A stretch of 64,000 nt of DNA from positions 5,395,501 to 5,459,500 of the forward strand of contig NZ_AP023262.1 of NCBI RefSeq assembly GCF_016756615.1. The letters run 5' to 3'. Below are positions 34,004-41,717 of the stretch, piece by piece. The notes under the pieces were generated by a model. The model had not been told where the DNA came from. It did no database searches and saw nothing but the letters and a program-made list of their open reading frames with translations. The translations under genes and the position numbers were made by a program. Position 1 is the first letter of the stretch, and the number at the start of each line of letters is the position of its first letter. The stretch comes from Mesorhizobium sp. L-8-3. Lineage in GTDB: Bacteria; Pseudomonadota; Alphaproteobacteria; Rhizobiales; Rhizobiaceae.

Positions 34004-34140
34004 CCACCCTCGCCTATCTCATCCCGGTCGCGCTGTTCCTCGGCGGGCTTGGCCTGGGCGCCTTTCTTTGGGCGCTTCGCAGCGGTCAATATGACGACCC
34101 CGACGGCGCTGCGGTGCGTATCCTGGCCGACGAGGAGTAG
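34000..34140 (+). CDS. fixS: FixS/CcoS cbb3 maturation protein
   Basis: A 46-residue single-helix protein (LAYLIPVALFLGGLGLGAFLWALRSGQYDDPDG...). The SGQYDDPDG motif after the helix is the CcoS signature. CcoS is required for cofactor insertion into the oxidase. It overlaps fixI by 4 nt and closes the operon. Confidence 0.94.
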   Translation: MTTLAYLIPVALFLGGLGLGAFLWALRSGQYDDPDGAAVRILADEE

Positions 34141-34250
34141 CGTCGGATAGCCGGCCAGGCGTCCAACCGCTCATTGCTTCGTTGCGAAGCCACGCGCATC
34201 ACGACGAAGTCGGTTTCGGATAGAAAGCAGGCTGCCACGGGATTCGTACC

Positions 34251-35165
34251 ATGACAGCATCGAGCCGGCCCGACCTCAGCGACATCCATGCAGGTGACTG
34301 GGTTGATCGCAGGTTGCCTTCGGCATGGCGGCCATACACGCGGCTCGCGCGCCTGGATCGGCCAGTCGGCATATGGCTCGCCCTCTTTCCCTGTCTGGCC
34401 GCGCTCATTCAAGCCTCGCACGGATTTCCGGCCTTCCGGCATTTGATCGTCTTCTCCCTCGGCGCACTGCTGATGAGAAGCGCCGGTTCCACGATCAATG
34501 ACATCGCCGATCGCAAGTTTGATGCCCATGTCGAGCGGACACGCTTTCGCCCGTTGGCCAGCGGCCGGCTCAGGACCCGCCAAGCTGTAGCCTTCCTGAT
34601 GGTCGAACTTGCGCTCGCCGCGTCACTCCTGTTTTTCCTGACCCCATACACACGCCTGATCGCAATATGCGTGCTGCCGCTCGTATTCGTCTATCCGCTC
34701 TGCAAGCGATTCACCCACTGGCCCCAGGCCGTACTGGGGGCAGCGTTCAATTGGGGAATGCTGATGGCATGGGCGGAGGCGGCCGGGCATATCCCTGCCG
34801 GCGCCATCATCATGTGGATCGGCGCCATCGCATGGCAAATCGGATATGACACTGTCTACGCCTACGTGGATCTGAAGGACGACACTCGCCTCGGCTTGAA
34901 GTCGACGGCAATCCTGTTCGCTCAGCGGGGAAAAGCCTGTATCGGTCTGTTCTATGCTCTCACCGTGGCGTCATGGTCGCTGGGAGGTTGGCTGTCGGGC
35001 ATGTCGCTTCCATATGCCGCTGGAATGATGGTGATCGCCGCGCATCTCGCCTGGCAGGCCTGGCGCATCGATCTTCAACGCCCTGAGCTGAATTTCAAAC
35101 TGTTCCTGTCGAACATTCCGACCGGCGTGTTCCTGTTGTGCTCGGCGCTCATCGGGACATGGTGA
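34251..35165 (+). CDS. UbiA-family prenyltransferase, 4-hydroxybenzoate polyprenyltransferase-like
   Basis: A 304-residue membrane prenyltransferase with about eight helices. The two Mg-diphosphate motifs are INDIADRKFD (from residue 83) and YVDLKDDTRLGLKS. RPVGIWLALFP and RFRPLASGR are also typical of UbiA. It likely makes the ubiquinone ring-prenyl bond. It follows fixGHIS by 110 nt and may be a second, oxygen-limited copy supporting respiration. No clear FNR box lies directly upstream; a short GCTTCG/CGAAGC hairpin at 34176-34190 has no T-run. Confidence 0.88.
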   Translation: MTASSRPDLSDIHAGDWVDRRLPSAWRPYTRLARLDRPVGIWLALFPCLAALIQASHGFPAFRHLIVFSLGALLMRSAGSTINDIADRKFDAHVERTRFRPLASGRLRTRQAVAFLMVELALAASLLFFLTPYTRLIAICVLPLVFVYPLCKRFTHWPQAVLGAAFNWGMLMAWAEAAGHIPAGAIIMWIGAIAWQIGYDTVYAYVDLKDDTRLGLKSTAILFAQRGKACIGLFYALTVASWSLGGWLSGMSLPYAAGMMVIAAHLAWQAWRIDLQRPELNFKLFLSNIPTGVFLLCSALIGTW

Positions 35166-35298
35166 GCGACGACAGATGCCGTGAAGTCGCTCTCCTCCTC
35201 CAATCGGGCCGATCTCGACTGGGGTCACCGCCCCCGGAACCGCTGTTCCCGGCGGAAATGCAGCAAGGGCCGCACACCGGGCAGTCCGGGGCTTGCGC

Positions 35299-36135
35299 TC
35301 AGTGCGAAAGCAGGACCGGCAGGCGCAGATCGTCCAGCACCGCCTCGGTGGCACCGCCCAGAATGAAGTCGCGAACGCGGGAGTGGCCGTAGCCGCCCAT
35401 GACGAGCAGCCCTGCGCCGAGTTGGATTGCCTGTTCCTGGAGCGTCACGCCGACCGGAGCATCGCCGGCCTTGATTCTTGTGGCTTCGGCTTGAAGACCA
35501 CGCTTGCGCAACCCATCCGCCAGGCGCTCGCCTGCGTCGAGCTCGGCCAGCGGCTTCTCATCGATGACGGTGATTACCGAGACCGCTTCGCATCTGGCCA
35601 GGAGCGGCTGTGCGTCTGCCACCGCCCGGGCCGCGACGCGACTGCCGTCCCACGCGATCGCGACATGCTTCAAGGTACCGATATCGCAGTGTTCCGGTAG
35701 CAGGATCGTTGGACGTCCCGCGCCGAAGATCACCGCTTCCGCCAGGGTCCGAGACGTCGGATTGCCCTTTTCCCAACCGACCAGATCGAGGTCGAAATAG
35801 CGTGCACTCGTGGCCGCCTTCTCGTAGAGAAAGGCGGGCCCCGCCGACACTTCCTCGGTCGAGAGCGGCACGCCGGCAGCCGAGGCCTGGTGTTCGACAC
35901 GGTCCAGCAGGTGCGCGCCCCTCGCCCGGCTCTGCTCCTCCGCCTGGCGGATCTTGTTCGGCAGATCGAGCAGCAGGTCCGACAACGCATTGGAGACCGG
36001 CGGGATGTCGACATTGACCACCAGCACGTGGAGGTCGGCCCCGAACTGCCTTGCGACGGCCACCGCATGCGCGGCCACGGCATCGGAATTCGGATCGGGA
36101 TGGGTGACCAGCGGAAGGAAGGCTTTCAGCTTCAT
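35299..36135 (-). CDS. Tandem-domain universal stress protein
   Basis: A 278-residue UspA-like protein with two domains (about 1-145 and 150-278). The second keeps the ATP-binding motif VMGGYGHSRVRDFILGGATEAVL (Gly-2X-Gly-9X-Gly-Ser/Thr-like). Such proteins are typical members of rhizobial low-oxygen regulons. A FNR-like site at 36221-36234 predicts a start ~50 nt before this ATG. Its paralogue lies at 38956-39789. Confidence 0.9.
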   Translation of the reverse strand: MKLKAFLPLVTHPDPNSDAVAAHAVAVARQFGADLHVLVVNVDIPPVSNALSDLLLDLPNKIRQAEEQSRARGAHLLDRVEHQASAAGVPLSTEEVSAGPAFLYEKAATSARYFDLDLVGWEKGNPTSRTLAEAVIFGAGRPTILLPEHCDIGTLKHVAIAWDGSRVAARAVADAQPLLARCEAVSVITVIDEKPLAELDAGERLADGLRKRGLQAEATRIKAGDAPVGVTLQEQAIQLGAGLLVMGGYGHSRVRDFILGGATEAVLDDLRLPVLLSH

Positions 36136-36220
36136 GACGATTCTCCTTGACCGGACATAGCTCGGCGCCCTGGCTCGGCGATAGGCGGCCGAAGGCTATT
36201 TTGGCCGGAAAGCCGGCGCT

Positions 36221-36234
36221 TTGACATAGCGCAA
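36221..36234. promoter_or_regulatory. Degenerate FNR-like site before universal stress gene
   Basis: TTGACATAGCGCAA has one perfect half (TTGA) and one mismatch in the other (GCAA). Distance to the usp start at 36135 fits a class II site on the minus strand. Confidence 0.45.
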
Positions 36235-36330
36235 TTGGCCGGTCGGACCCGTTGTCAGCCACTTGGCGGGCCTGAGACTTGTTATTCATCCCGAGGGCGA
36301 TTGCGCGCGCCGCGTCCCGACAGGATCGGC

Positions 36331-36344
36331 TTGATCGGAGTCAA
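36331..36344. promoter_or_regulatory. FNR box upstream of the PPOX gene
   Basis: TTGATCGGAGTCAA matches TTGA-N6-TCAA. A plus-strand start would be near 36379, leaving a ~120-nt leader before the PPOX gene at 36502. Confidence 0.7.
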
Positions 36345-36501
36345 TGACATGGCCACAATTCTGGAGTTCACTCGCCGCAGCTGGTCCGATTGGGCGTTGT
36401 CGGCGTTTCGCGCAGCATATCGACGAAACAGGCTGCACTGACCTTCCGACGCCCGTTGTGGCCGCAATCGAAGACAGCTGTCCTGAGAGGCAGGTGTGAC
36501 G

Positions 36502-36957
36502 ATGTTGATCAGGACACTGTCGGTCCTGGAATGCACCAAGTTGATCGCGGCAAGCCGCGTGGTGCGTCTCGCCTGCTGCAGGGACGGCCAGCCCTATGTC
36601 GTGCCGATCCACATGACCTATGCCGACCGGCACCTCTACGGATTCTCGATGCCCGGCCGCAAGATCACCTGGATGCGCGACAATCCCCGTATATGCGTCC
36701 AGGTGGACGAACCGGGTCCAGGCAGGGGATGGAAGAGTGTCGTGGTGCTGGGCCGCTACGAGGAACTGGATGATACAGCGGAGAACGAGCCGGAACGCAT
36801 CCATGCGTGGCGGCTCATCAGCAGCCGGCCCAACTGGTGGGAGACAGGCAGCCTGAGCCCCGTTCATCCAATCGTCTCAGACCACTACGAGCATGTCTTC
36901 TTCAGGATCATCATCCAAGAAATCTCTGGACGCGAAGCCATCGACAGGGACGAATAG
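36502..36957 (+). CDS. Pyridoxamine-5'-phosphate-oxidase-family flavin-binding protein
   Basis: A 151-residue split-barrel protein. N-terminal LSVLECTKLIAASRVVRLACCRDGQPYVVPIHMTY and GFSMPGRKITWMRDNPRICVQVDE form the FMN-binding core, followed by WKSVVVLGRYEEL. The family includes nitroimidazole reductases and haem-degrading proteins; the activity here is not determined. It probably belongs to the FNR regulon. ATG 36502 is used; a GTG two codons upstream is possible. Confidence 0.82.
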   Translation: MLIRTLSVLECTKLIAASRVVRLACCRDGQPYVVPIHMTYADRHLYGFSMPGRKITWMRDNPRICVQVDEPGPGRGWKSVVVLGRYEELDDTAENEPERIHAWRLISSRPNWWETGSLSPVHPIVSDHYEHVFFRIIIQEISGREAIDRDE

Positions 36958-37162
36958 CACGCCTGCCGATCGGCACCGGCATAACTGGCTGCAGGCGCAT
37001 TCCCGGGATGGCAAACCCCTGCCGGACATTCTGCGTTCGCCGCTCCGTGGCGGTTTCATACGAGATCCATCGGCCGACTCGCGAGGTGGCGAGGTGGAAA
37101 TGAAAACCGACGAACTGACGGTGCGCCGTCTGCATTCCGTCTGTTGAGCCTTGGCCTGTCCC

Positions 37163-38488
37163 TCAGCGGCGATTCCGCAAATTCAGTCTCGCCGTCGATC
37201 CGCCGGAGGCTTGCTTCAAGATCAGCTCGCGGTGTGGATATGGTATTCCTATTCCGTGCTCCTTGAATGTGTCCCACAGGGCGATCAACACTTTGCCGCG
37301 CACATTGGTCAGGCCTTGCTGAGGATCGTGAATCCAGAACCGCAGGACGAAATCCAGCGAGGATTCGCCGAAGCCCGTAAGCCAGCAGACCGGTCGCCGG
37401 TCGGCCTCCACCCGCGAGACGCTGATCGCCGCTTCTACCGCCAGTTGGCTGACCTTGTGGGGATCAGCCTCGTAAGAGACCCCGAAATGCACGTCGAGCC
37501 GCACGAGATTGTCGCTGAACGACCAGTTGATCACCCGCTGGGTGATAAAATCCTCGTTCGGGATCAGGTATTCGCGGCCGTCTCGCGTCACCACCGAGAC
37601 AAACCTCGCCCGCAATTCGCGTATCCAGCCGAATGTGTCTTCAAGCGAGATTGTGTCACCCGGCTTGATCGACTTGTCCATGAGGATGATGACGCCGGAG
37701 ATGAAGTTCGAGACGACCTTTTGCAATCCGAAGCCGAGGCCGACACCCACGGCGCCGGAAAATACAGTCAGCGCCGTCAGGTCGATCCCGACGGAGGAAA
37801 GTGCGACCGTACCGGCGACCAGCACAAGGCCGATCTTGGCGACCTTGCCGATGAGAACGCGGATCGAGGGTGTCAGCTCTTCGGAGCTCCGGACGCGCTC
37901 GTCGACATAGTTGCCGACGATGACCGCAAGCCAGACGGTCGCGACAAGCAGAAGCGCGGCCTTTACCAAAGTGAGCGCCGAAAGGCGAAAATTGCCCAGG
38001 GGAAGTGCAAGACTGTCCAGGAAAACCGATGCTTCGTCATCGATGCCCAGAATGACAAGGGCGGCAAAAATCCAGGCTAGCCAGCCGAGGGTGCGTGCAA
38101 CAAGCCGATTGTGGATGATGCGCGACAGCACCGACACGAACAACCAGGCAACGGACAGGGAGAACGCTATGGAGATGAAATAAGTCCGGCTTGGCCAAGT
38201 GACGCTGCGCAAGAAGGTGAGAACAGCGAGCAGGAAGACCGTGAAAAGGATCCAGTCCGTGCGCCGCAATAGCGCGATGACGACCCTCAGCAGTCCGGGA
38301 TGCCCTTTGATCCGGCGTGCGCCGTCCTCGAGGATCGGCTCGACGCGACGCGCCAGAAGCTTGGCCGCCAGGAACAACAAGGCGACGACGACGAATTGAT
38401 AGAGGAGCCAAGGTGTGGCGGCATAATCGAGCCATCCGCGGGCCCAGACCAGCGATTCATCGACGGCGTTGCGTAAATCCAGTTCCAC
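37163..38488 (-). CDS. Mechanosensitive channel of small conductance (MscS family)
   Basis: A 441-residue MscS-type channel with about five or six membrane helices. The pore-lining helix and beta domain are visible: ALTVFSGAVGVGLGFGLQKVVSNFISGVIILMDKSIKPGDTI, then FVSVVTRDGREYLIPNEDFITQRVINWS. Extra N-terminal helices make it longer than E. coli MscS (286). It protects against hypo-osmotic shock. No FNR site was seen immediately upstream. Confidence 0.92.
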   Translation of the reverse strand: MELDLRNAVDESLVWARGWLDYAATPWLLYQFVVVALLFLAAKLLARRVEPILEDGARRIKGHPGLLRVVIALLRRTDWILFTVFLLAVLTFLRSVTWPSRTYFISIAFSLSVAWLFVSVLSRIIHNRLVARTLGWLAWIFAALVILGIDDEASVFLDSLALPLGNFRLSALTLVKAALLLVATVWLAVIVGNYVDERVRSSEELTPSIRVLIGKVAKIGLVLVAGTVALSSVGIDLTALTVFSGAVGVGLGFGLQKVVSNFISGVIILMDKSIKPGDTISLEDTFGWIRELRARFVSVVTRDGREYLIPNEDFITQRVINWSFSDNLVRLDVHFGVSYEADPHKVSQLAVEAAISVSRVEADRRPVCWLTGFGESSLDFVLRFWIHDPQQGLTNVRGKVLIALWDTFKEHGIGIPYPHRELILKQASGGSTARLNLRNRR

Positions 38489-38547
38489 ACAACCGTTATG
38501 GGGCAGAGACTGTGGACGGCAAGCTTCGTCCCCGGCGGATCGTTCGG

Positions 38548-38640
38548 CGCAGCACGCAAAGCCGCCGGCAGGTGCGGCGCTGCCATGGCCACCTTCATCC
38601 CAGGGACAACCGCCTGCTCGAGGGAGAGACGGCCACGCCC
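38548..38640 (+). pseudogene. Fossil fragment of the APH-type kinase catalytic loop
   Basis: Nucleotides 38557-38630 align with 40663-40732 of the intact kinase gene. The translation QVRRCHGHLHPRDNRLLEGE mirrors KVRRCHGDLHLRNICLLDGE, but the catalytic Asp of the HGD motif is His and the Asn ligand is shifted. The flanks (38489-38955, 467 bp without other genes) hold only faint similarity. It sits between mscS and usp, so a kinase gene once lay here and decayed. Confidence 0.7.
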
Positions 38641-38955
38641 TGCGTGCACCTCGGTTGCCATGTGCATCTGGTCGCGGCGGCGACCGACCTGTCGATCCTC
38701 CTCCTCACCGTCCCGCCGATCCAGATGGCACCCAAGCCGATCGGCGCCTCCTGCCGCAGCAACATGCAGGGCACACTCTGCCGGTCACGCCGCCCACATC
38801 CTGCCGGCACGCCTTCTTCGGTCGAACGCCCAGCGGACGATGCAGCACACCGACTGTACCGTCCTCGTCGGATTGGGAGTGCATCTGGCGGCACAGAAGA
38901 GCTGAAGATCGCCTGATATGGTCGGCGGCCGGCCTTGCCGGCCGCGTTCCGGCAC

Positions 38956-39789
38956 TCAGCGGGCCATGAGGATGGGCAATGGCGGTTCTGCCAGCATCGA
39001 TCGGGTGACACCGCCGAAAACGCGCTCGCGCAACCGCGAATGACCGTAACCACCCATGACCATGAGTTCCGCGTCCATGTCGGCGGCGCGGCGAGCAAGT
39101 ACGGCGGCGACGGACTGGCCGGAGCTCGGCAGCCTGTCGACGGCGACTTTCACCCCGTGGCGCGCCAGGTAGGCCGCGGCATCCGCGCCGGGCTCCGCGC
39201 CCTGGCCGGTCTCGCCGGCCACCGGATCGACCAGGACCAGCCGGACGTCGTCCGCCGTTACGAGCATGTCGAGCGCCTCACGCACGGCACGCGCCGCCTC
39301 CAGGCTGGAGTCCCAGGCCACCAGCACCCGCTTGGGGCGCAATGTCGGGCGCGAATTCTCGGGCAGGAGCAGGACCGGTCGTCCCGATGCGAACAGCGTG
39401 CCCTCGACAACCTTGGGCCGCAAGACCTCGGAGTCCAGCAGATCCGGTCCGACAACCACCAGATCGGTGTAGCGGGCCTGCCGTCCGACCACGTCGTCGA
39501 CTGCCGCAAGGTCAGGATAGTCGCTCGCCACATCGGCCGACAGCGCGCTGCCGGCGAGGAACTTCGTGATCGAAGCCACCCTCTCCTGCAACCGCTTCAG
39601 TTCGGTCTGGCGTTCCTGCGCCCAGACCTCCGCGCCCATGGCCGCATCACCCATCGGCGGCGGCGACGCGACCCCCAGAACCAGAACCGACAGATGCGCC
39701 TCTATCGGCTCGCACAATGCGATGGCATGATCGAGATCACGATCGCCGCTATCGAGGCGGGCAACGTTCAGAATAGTTCTGTAAGCCAT
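38956..39789 (-). CDS. Tandem-domain universal stress protein (second copy)
   Basis: A 277-residue UspA-like protein. The C-terminal domain has LMVMGGYGHSRLRERVFGGVTRSMLAEPPLPILMAR with the ATP-binding glycine motif; the N-terminal domain is more diverged. It is paralogous to the product of 35299-36135. A consensus FNR box (39861-39874) predicts a start 36 nt before the ATG. Confidence 0.92.
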   Translation of the reverse strand: MAYRTILNVARLDSGDRDLDHAIALCEPIEAHLSVLVLGVASPPPMGDAAMGAEVWAQERQTELKRLQERVASITKFLAGSALSADVASDYPDLAAVDDVVGRQARYTDLVVVGPDLLDSEVLRPKVVEGTLFASGRPVLLLPENSRPTLRPKRVLVAWDSSLEAARAVREALDMLVTADDVRLVLVDPVAGETGQGAEPGADAAAYLARHGVKVAVDRLPSSGQSVAAVLARRAADMDAELMVMGGYGHSRLRERVFGGVTRSMLAEPPLPILMAR

Positions 39790-39860
39790 GAAGCTGCTCC
39801 TTTAGACGCGAAGAAACCCGTCTTCAGCCGCTCGTCTAACACGCAGGTCGGGATGGTATC

Positions 39861-39874
39861 TTGACCCAGGTCAA
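39861..39874. promoter_or_regulatory. FNR box for the second universal stress gene
   Basis: TTGACCCAGGTCAA is a perfect TTGA-N6-TCAA site, properly placed for the minus-strand usp gene. Confidence 0.82.
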
Positions 39875-39897
39875 CTGTTGGCCAGCGCAGCGCGCCA

Positions 39898-39911
39898 TTG
39901 ATCCGGATCAA
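39898..39911. promoter_or_regulatory. FNR box for the kinase gene
   Basis: TTGATCCGGATCAA is a fully palindromic FNR site. A plus-strand start near 39946 would precede the kinase ATG at 40059 and exclude the in-frame upstream start at 39945. Its centre is 37 bp from the usp site, so the two boxes serve divergent genes. Confidence 0.82.
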
Positions 39912-40058
39912 GGCGCGAAGCCGACCGTGACATAGGCTCATGCGGTGGAACGCCGTGCCCGAACAGTCGCCGCAAGGTTGCTGTTCAATCTCGCAACCGG
40001 CCTCGCCTTTCCGGCGTTCAACACCAGAGGCACGGGAAATGGATCGGAAGGCTGGGCC

Positions 40059-41606
40059 ATGATCATCGACAACCAGAACGACGCCACTGCGTTCCTTATG
40101 GAAGCAGGTTTGCCGGGCGAGCCGGTCGAACAGATAGAGACGCATATTTCGCGGATTTTCCTGGCAGGCCAGCGCGCGTTCAAGATGAAACGCGCCGTCC
40201 GCCTGCCCTATGCGGATTTCTCGACGGCCTCGCTTCGGCTGGCTTTCTGCCAAAAGGAGGTCGAACTCAACTCGAAGACGGCACCCGGCCTATATCTCGG
40301 CGTACGGCGTATCACGCGGGAAGCGGACGGCGCGATCACGTTCGACGGTGGCGGCGAACTCATCGATGCGGTGGTCGAGATGACCCGTTTCGATCAGGAA
40401 TGCCTGTTCGACAGAATGGCGGCAGCCGGCAAGCTGACGCCCTCTCTGATGACCGGCCTGGCACGGACGATCGTCCACTTCCATCGGACGGCGCCTGTCA
40501 TCCATTCGGGCGGCGGCGCCGACAACATCGCAGGGGTTCTCGACATCAACGAGGCCGCTTTCGCCGGAAGCAAAGTGTTCGACGACGCCGAGGTGGCTGG
40601 ATTCAACGCCGCTTTCCGCAACCGTTTGATGCGCCATTGCGAACTTCTCGACCGTCGCGAAGCGGCCGGTAAGGTGCGGCGCTGCCACGGTGACCTTCAT
40701 CTCAGGAACATCTGCCTGCTCGACGGAGAGCCCAGGCTGTTCGATTGTATCGACTTCAACGATCAGATCGCCACCGTCGACACGCTTTACGACCTCGCCT
40801 TCCTGCTGATGGACCTTTGGCACGGCAGCCATCGGCACTTCGCCAACCTGGTCATGAACCGGTATCTGGACGAATCGGACGATGACGACGGTTTTGCGCT
40901 GCTGCCGTTCTTCATGGCCGTCCGCGCTGCTGTCCGGGCCCATGTGACGGCGACACAGGCCGAACAGGGCGGGGCTCAAAGGGACAAGCTCATTGCGGAC
41001 GCCAGGACCTATTTCGATCTTGCGATGTCTCTGCTCGAAGTGACGCCAGCCAGGCTGATCGCAATCGGCGGATTGAGCGGGTCGGGCAAGACCACCGTGG
41101 CCGAGGCGCTCGCCCCCTCGGTCGGCGCGCCCCCCGGAGCCCGCATCGTGGAGAGCGACAGGATCCGCAAGGCCATACACGGGGTTTCGGCGGAGACCAG
41201 GCTCCCGGACAAGGCTTATCGGCCGGAAGTATCGGAAACCGTCTACCGGCAGATGGCATGGCGCGCCGAACTGATACTTGCAGAAGGCGGCTGCGTCATC
41301 GCCGATGCAACTTTCGAGAAGGAGAAGAACCGCCACCTTATCAGCGATGCCGCAGGCCGGCTCGAACTGCCGTTCGTCGGAATCTGGCTGGAAGCGGAGC
41401 CCGCATTGTTGTGGCGCCGGGTCAGCGAAAGACAGGGCGGCCCGTCCGACGCGACCATCGACATCCTTTCGCGGCAGCTCGACCGGACGTCCGGCGCGAT
41501 CGAATGGCATCGCGTGGATGCGAGCGCGTCGCCGCAGGAGGTTGCCGATGAGATCCTGCGCGCCGGCGCGGGTCCGACCATCCATGCCCGCCGCGCAATG
41601 GCCTGA
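40059..41606 (+). CDS. Bifunctional APH-like phosphotransferase / P-loop kinase
   Basis: A 515-residue fusion. The N-terminal aminoglycoside-phosphotransferase-like domain carries RCHGDLHLRNICLLDGE (catalytic Asp near residue 210) and LFDCIDFND (metal Asp). The C-terminal domain begins near residue 333 with the Walker A GGLSGSGKTTVAEAL, resembling small-molecule kinases of the gluconokinase/zeta type. Such fusions are common in proteobacterial low-oxygen clusters next to universal stress genes; the substrate is unknown. ATG 40059 is chosen from FNR-box geometry and family length. Confidence 0.88.
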   Translation: MIIDNQNDATAFLMEAGLPGEPVEQIETHISRIFLAGQRAFKMKRAVRLPYADFSTASLRLAFCQKEVELNSKTAPGLYLGVRRITREADGAITFDGGGELIDAVVEMTRFDQECLFDRMAAAGKLTPSLMTGLARTIVHFHRTAPVIHSGGGADNIAGVLDINEAAFAGSKVFDDAEVAGFNAAFRNRLMRHCELLDRREAAGKVRRCHGDLHLRNICLLDGEPRLFDCIDFNDQIATVDTLYDLAFLLMDLWHGSHRHFANLVMNRYLDESDDDDGFALLPFFMAVRAAVRAHVTATQAEQGGAQRDKLIADARTYFDLAMSLLEVTPARLIAIGGLSGSGKTTVAEALAPSVGAPPGARIVESDRIRKAIHGVSAETRLPDKAYRPEVSETVYRQMAWRAELILAEGGCVIADATFEKEKNRHLISDAAGRLELPFVGIWLEAEPALLWRRVSERQGGPSDATIDILSRQLDRTSGAIEWHRVDASASPQEVADEILRAGAGPTIHARRAMA

Positions 41607-41717
41607 TCTGGACCCGACATCAGCAGCCACCCGCCCTGGAGCGACGCCGCCGGTTTCGTCGAACTTCGCTCCCGCGAAAGTGCTGCCGCCCGATCCCGGA
41701 CAGGGACCGGACCCGGC

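Noticed and set aside
34176..34190. GCTTCG-TTG-CGAAGC hairpin after fixS as a terminator
   Set aside because: The stem is short and no T-run follows; recorded only as a weak hairpin.
36349..36441. A 30-codon ORF (MATILEFTRRSWSDW...) next to the FNR box, reminiscent of small Arg-rich DUF1127-like proteins
   Set aside because: Its ATG lies only 4 nt after the FNR box and before the predicted transcription start, so it would not be on the FNR-dependent transcript; coding status is unsupported.
36911..37135. Possible small minus-strand gene between the PPOX gene and mscS
   Set aside because: It is antisense to the end of the PPOX gene, lacks a ribosome-binding site and resembles no family.
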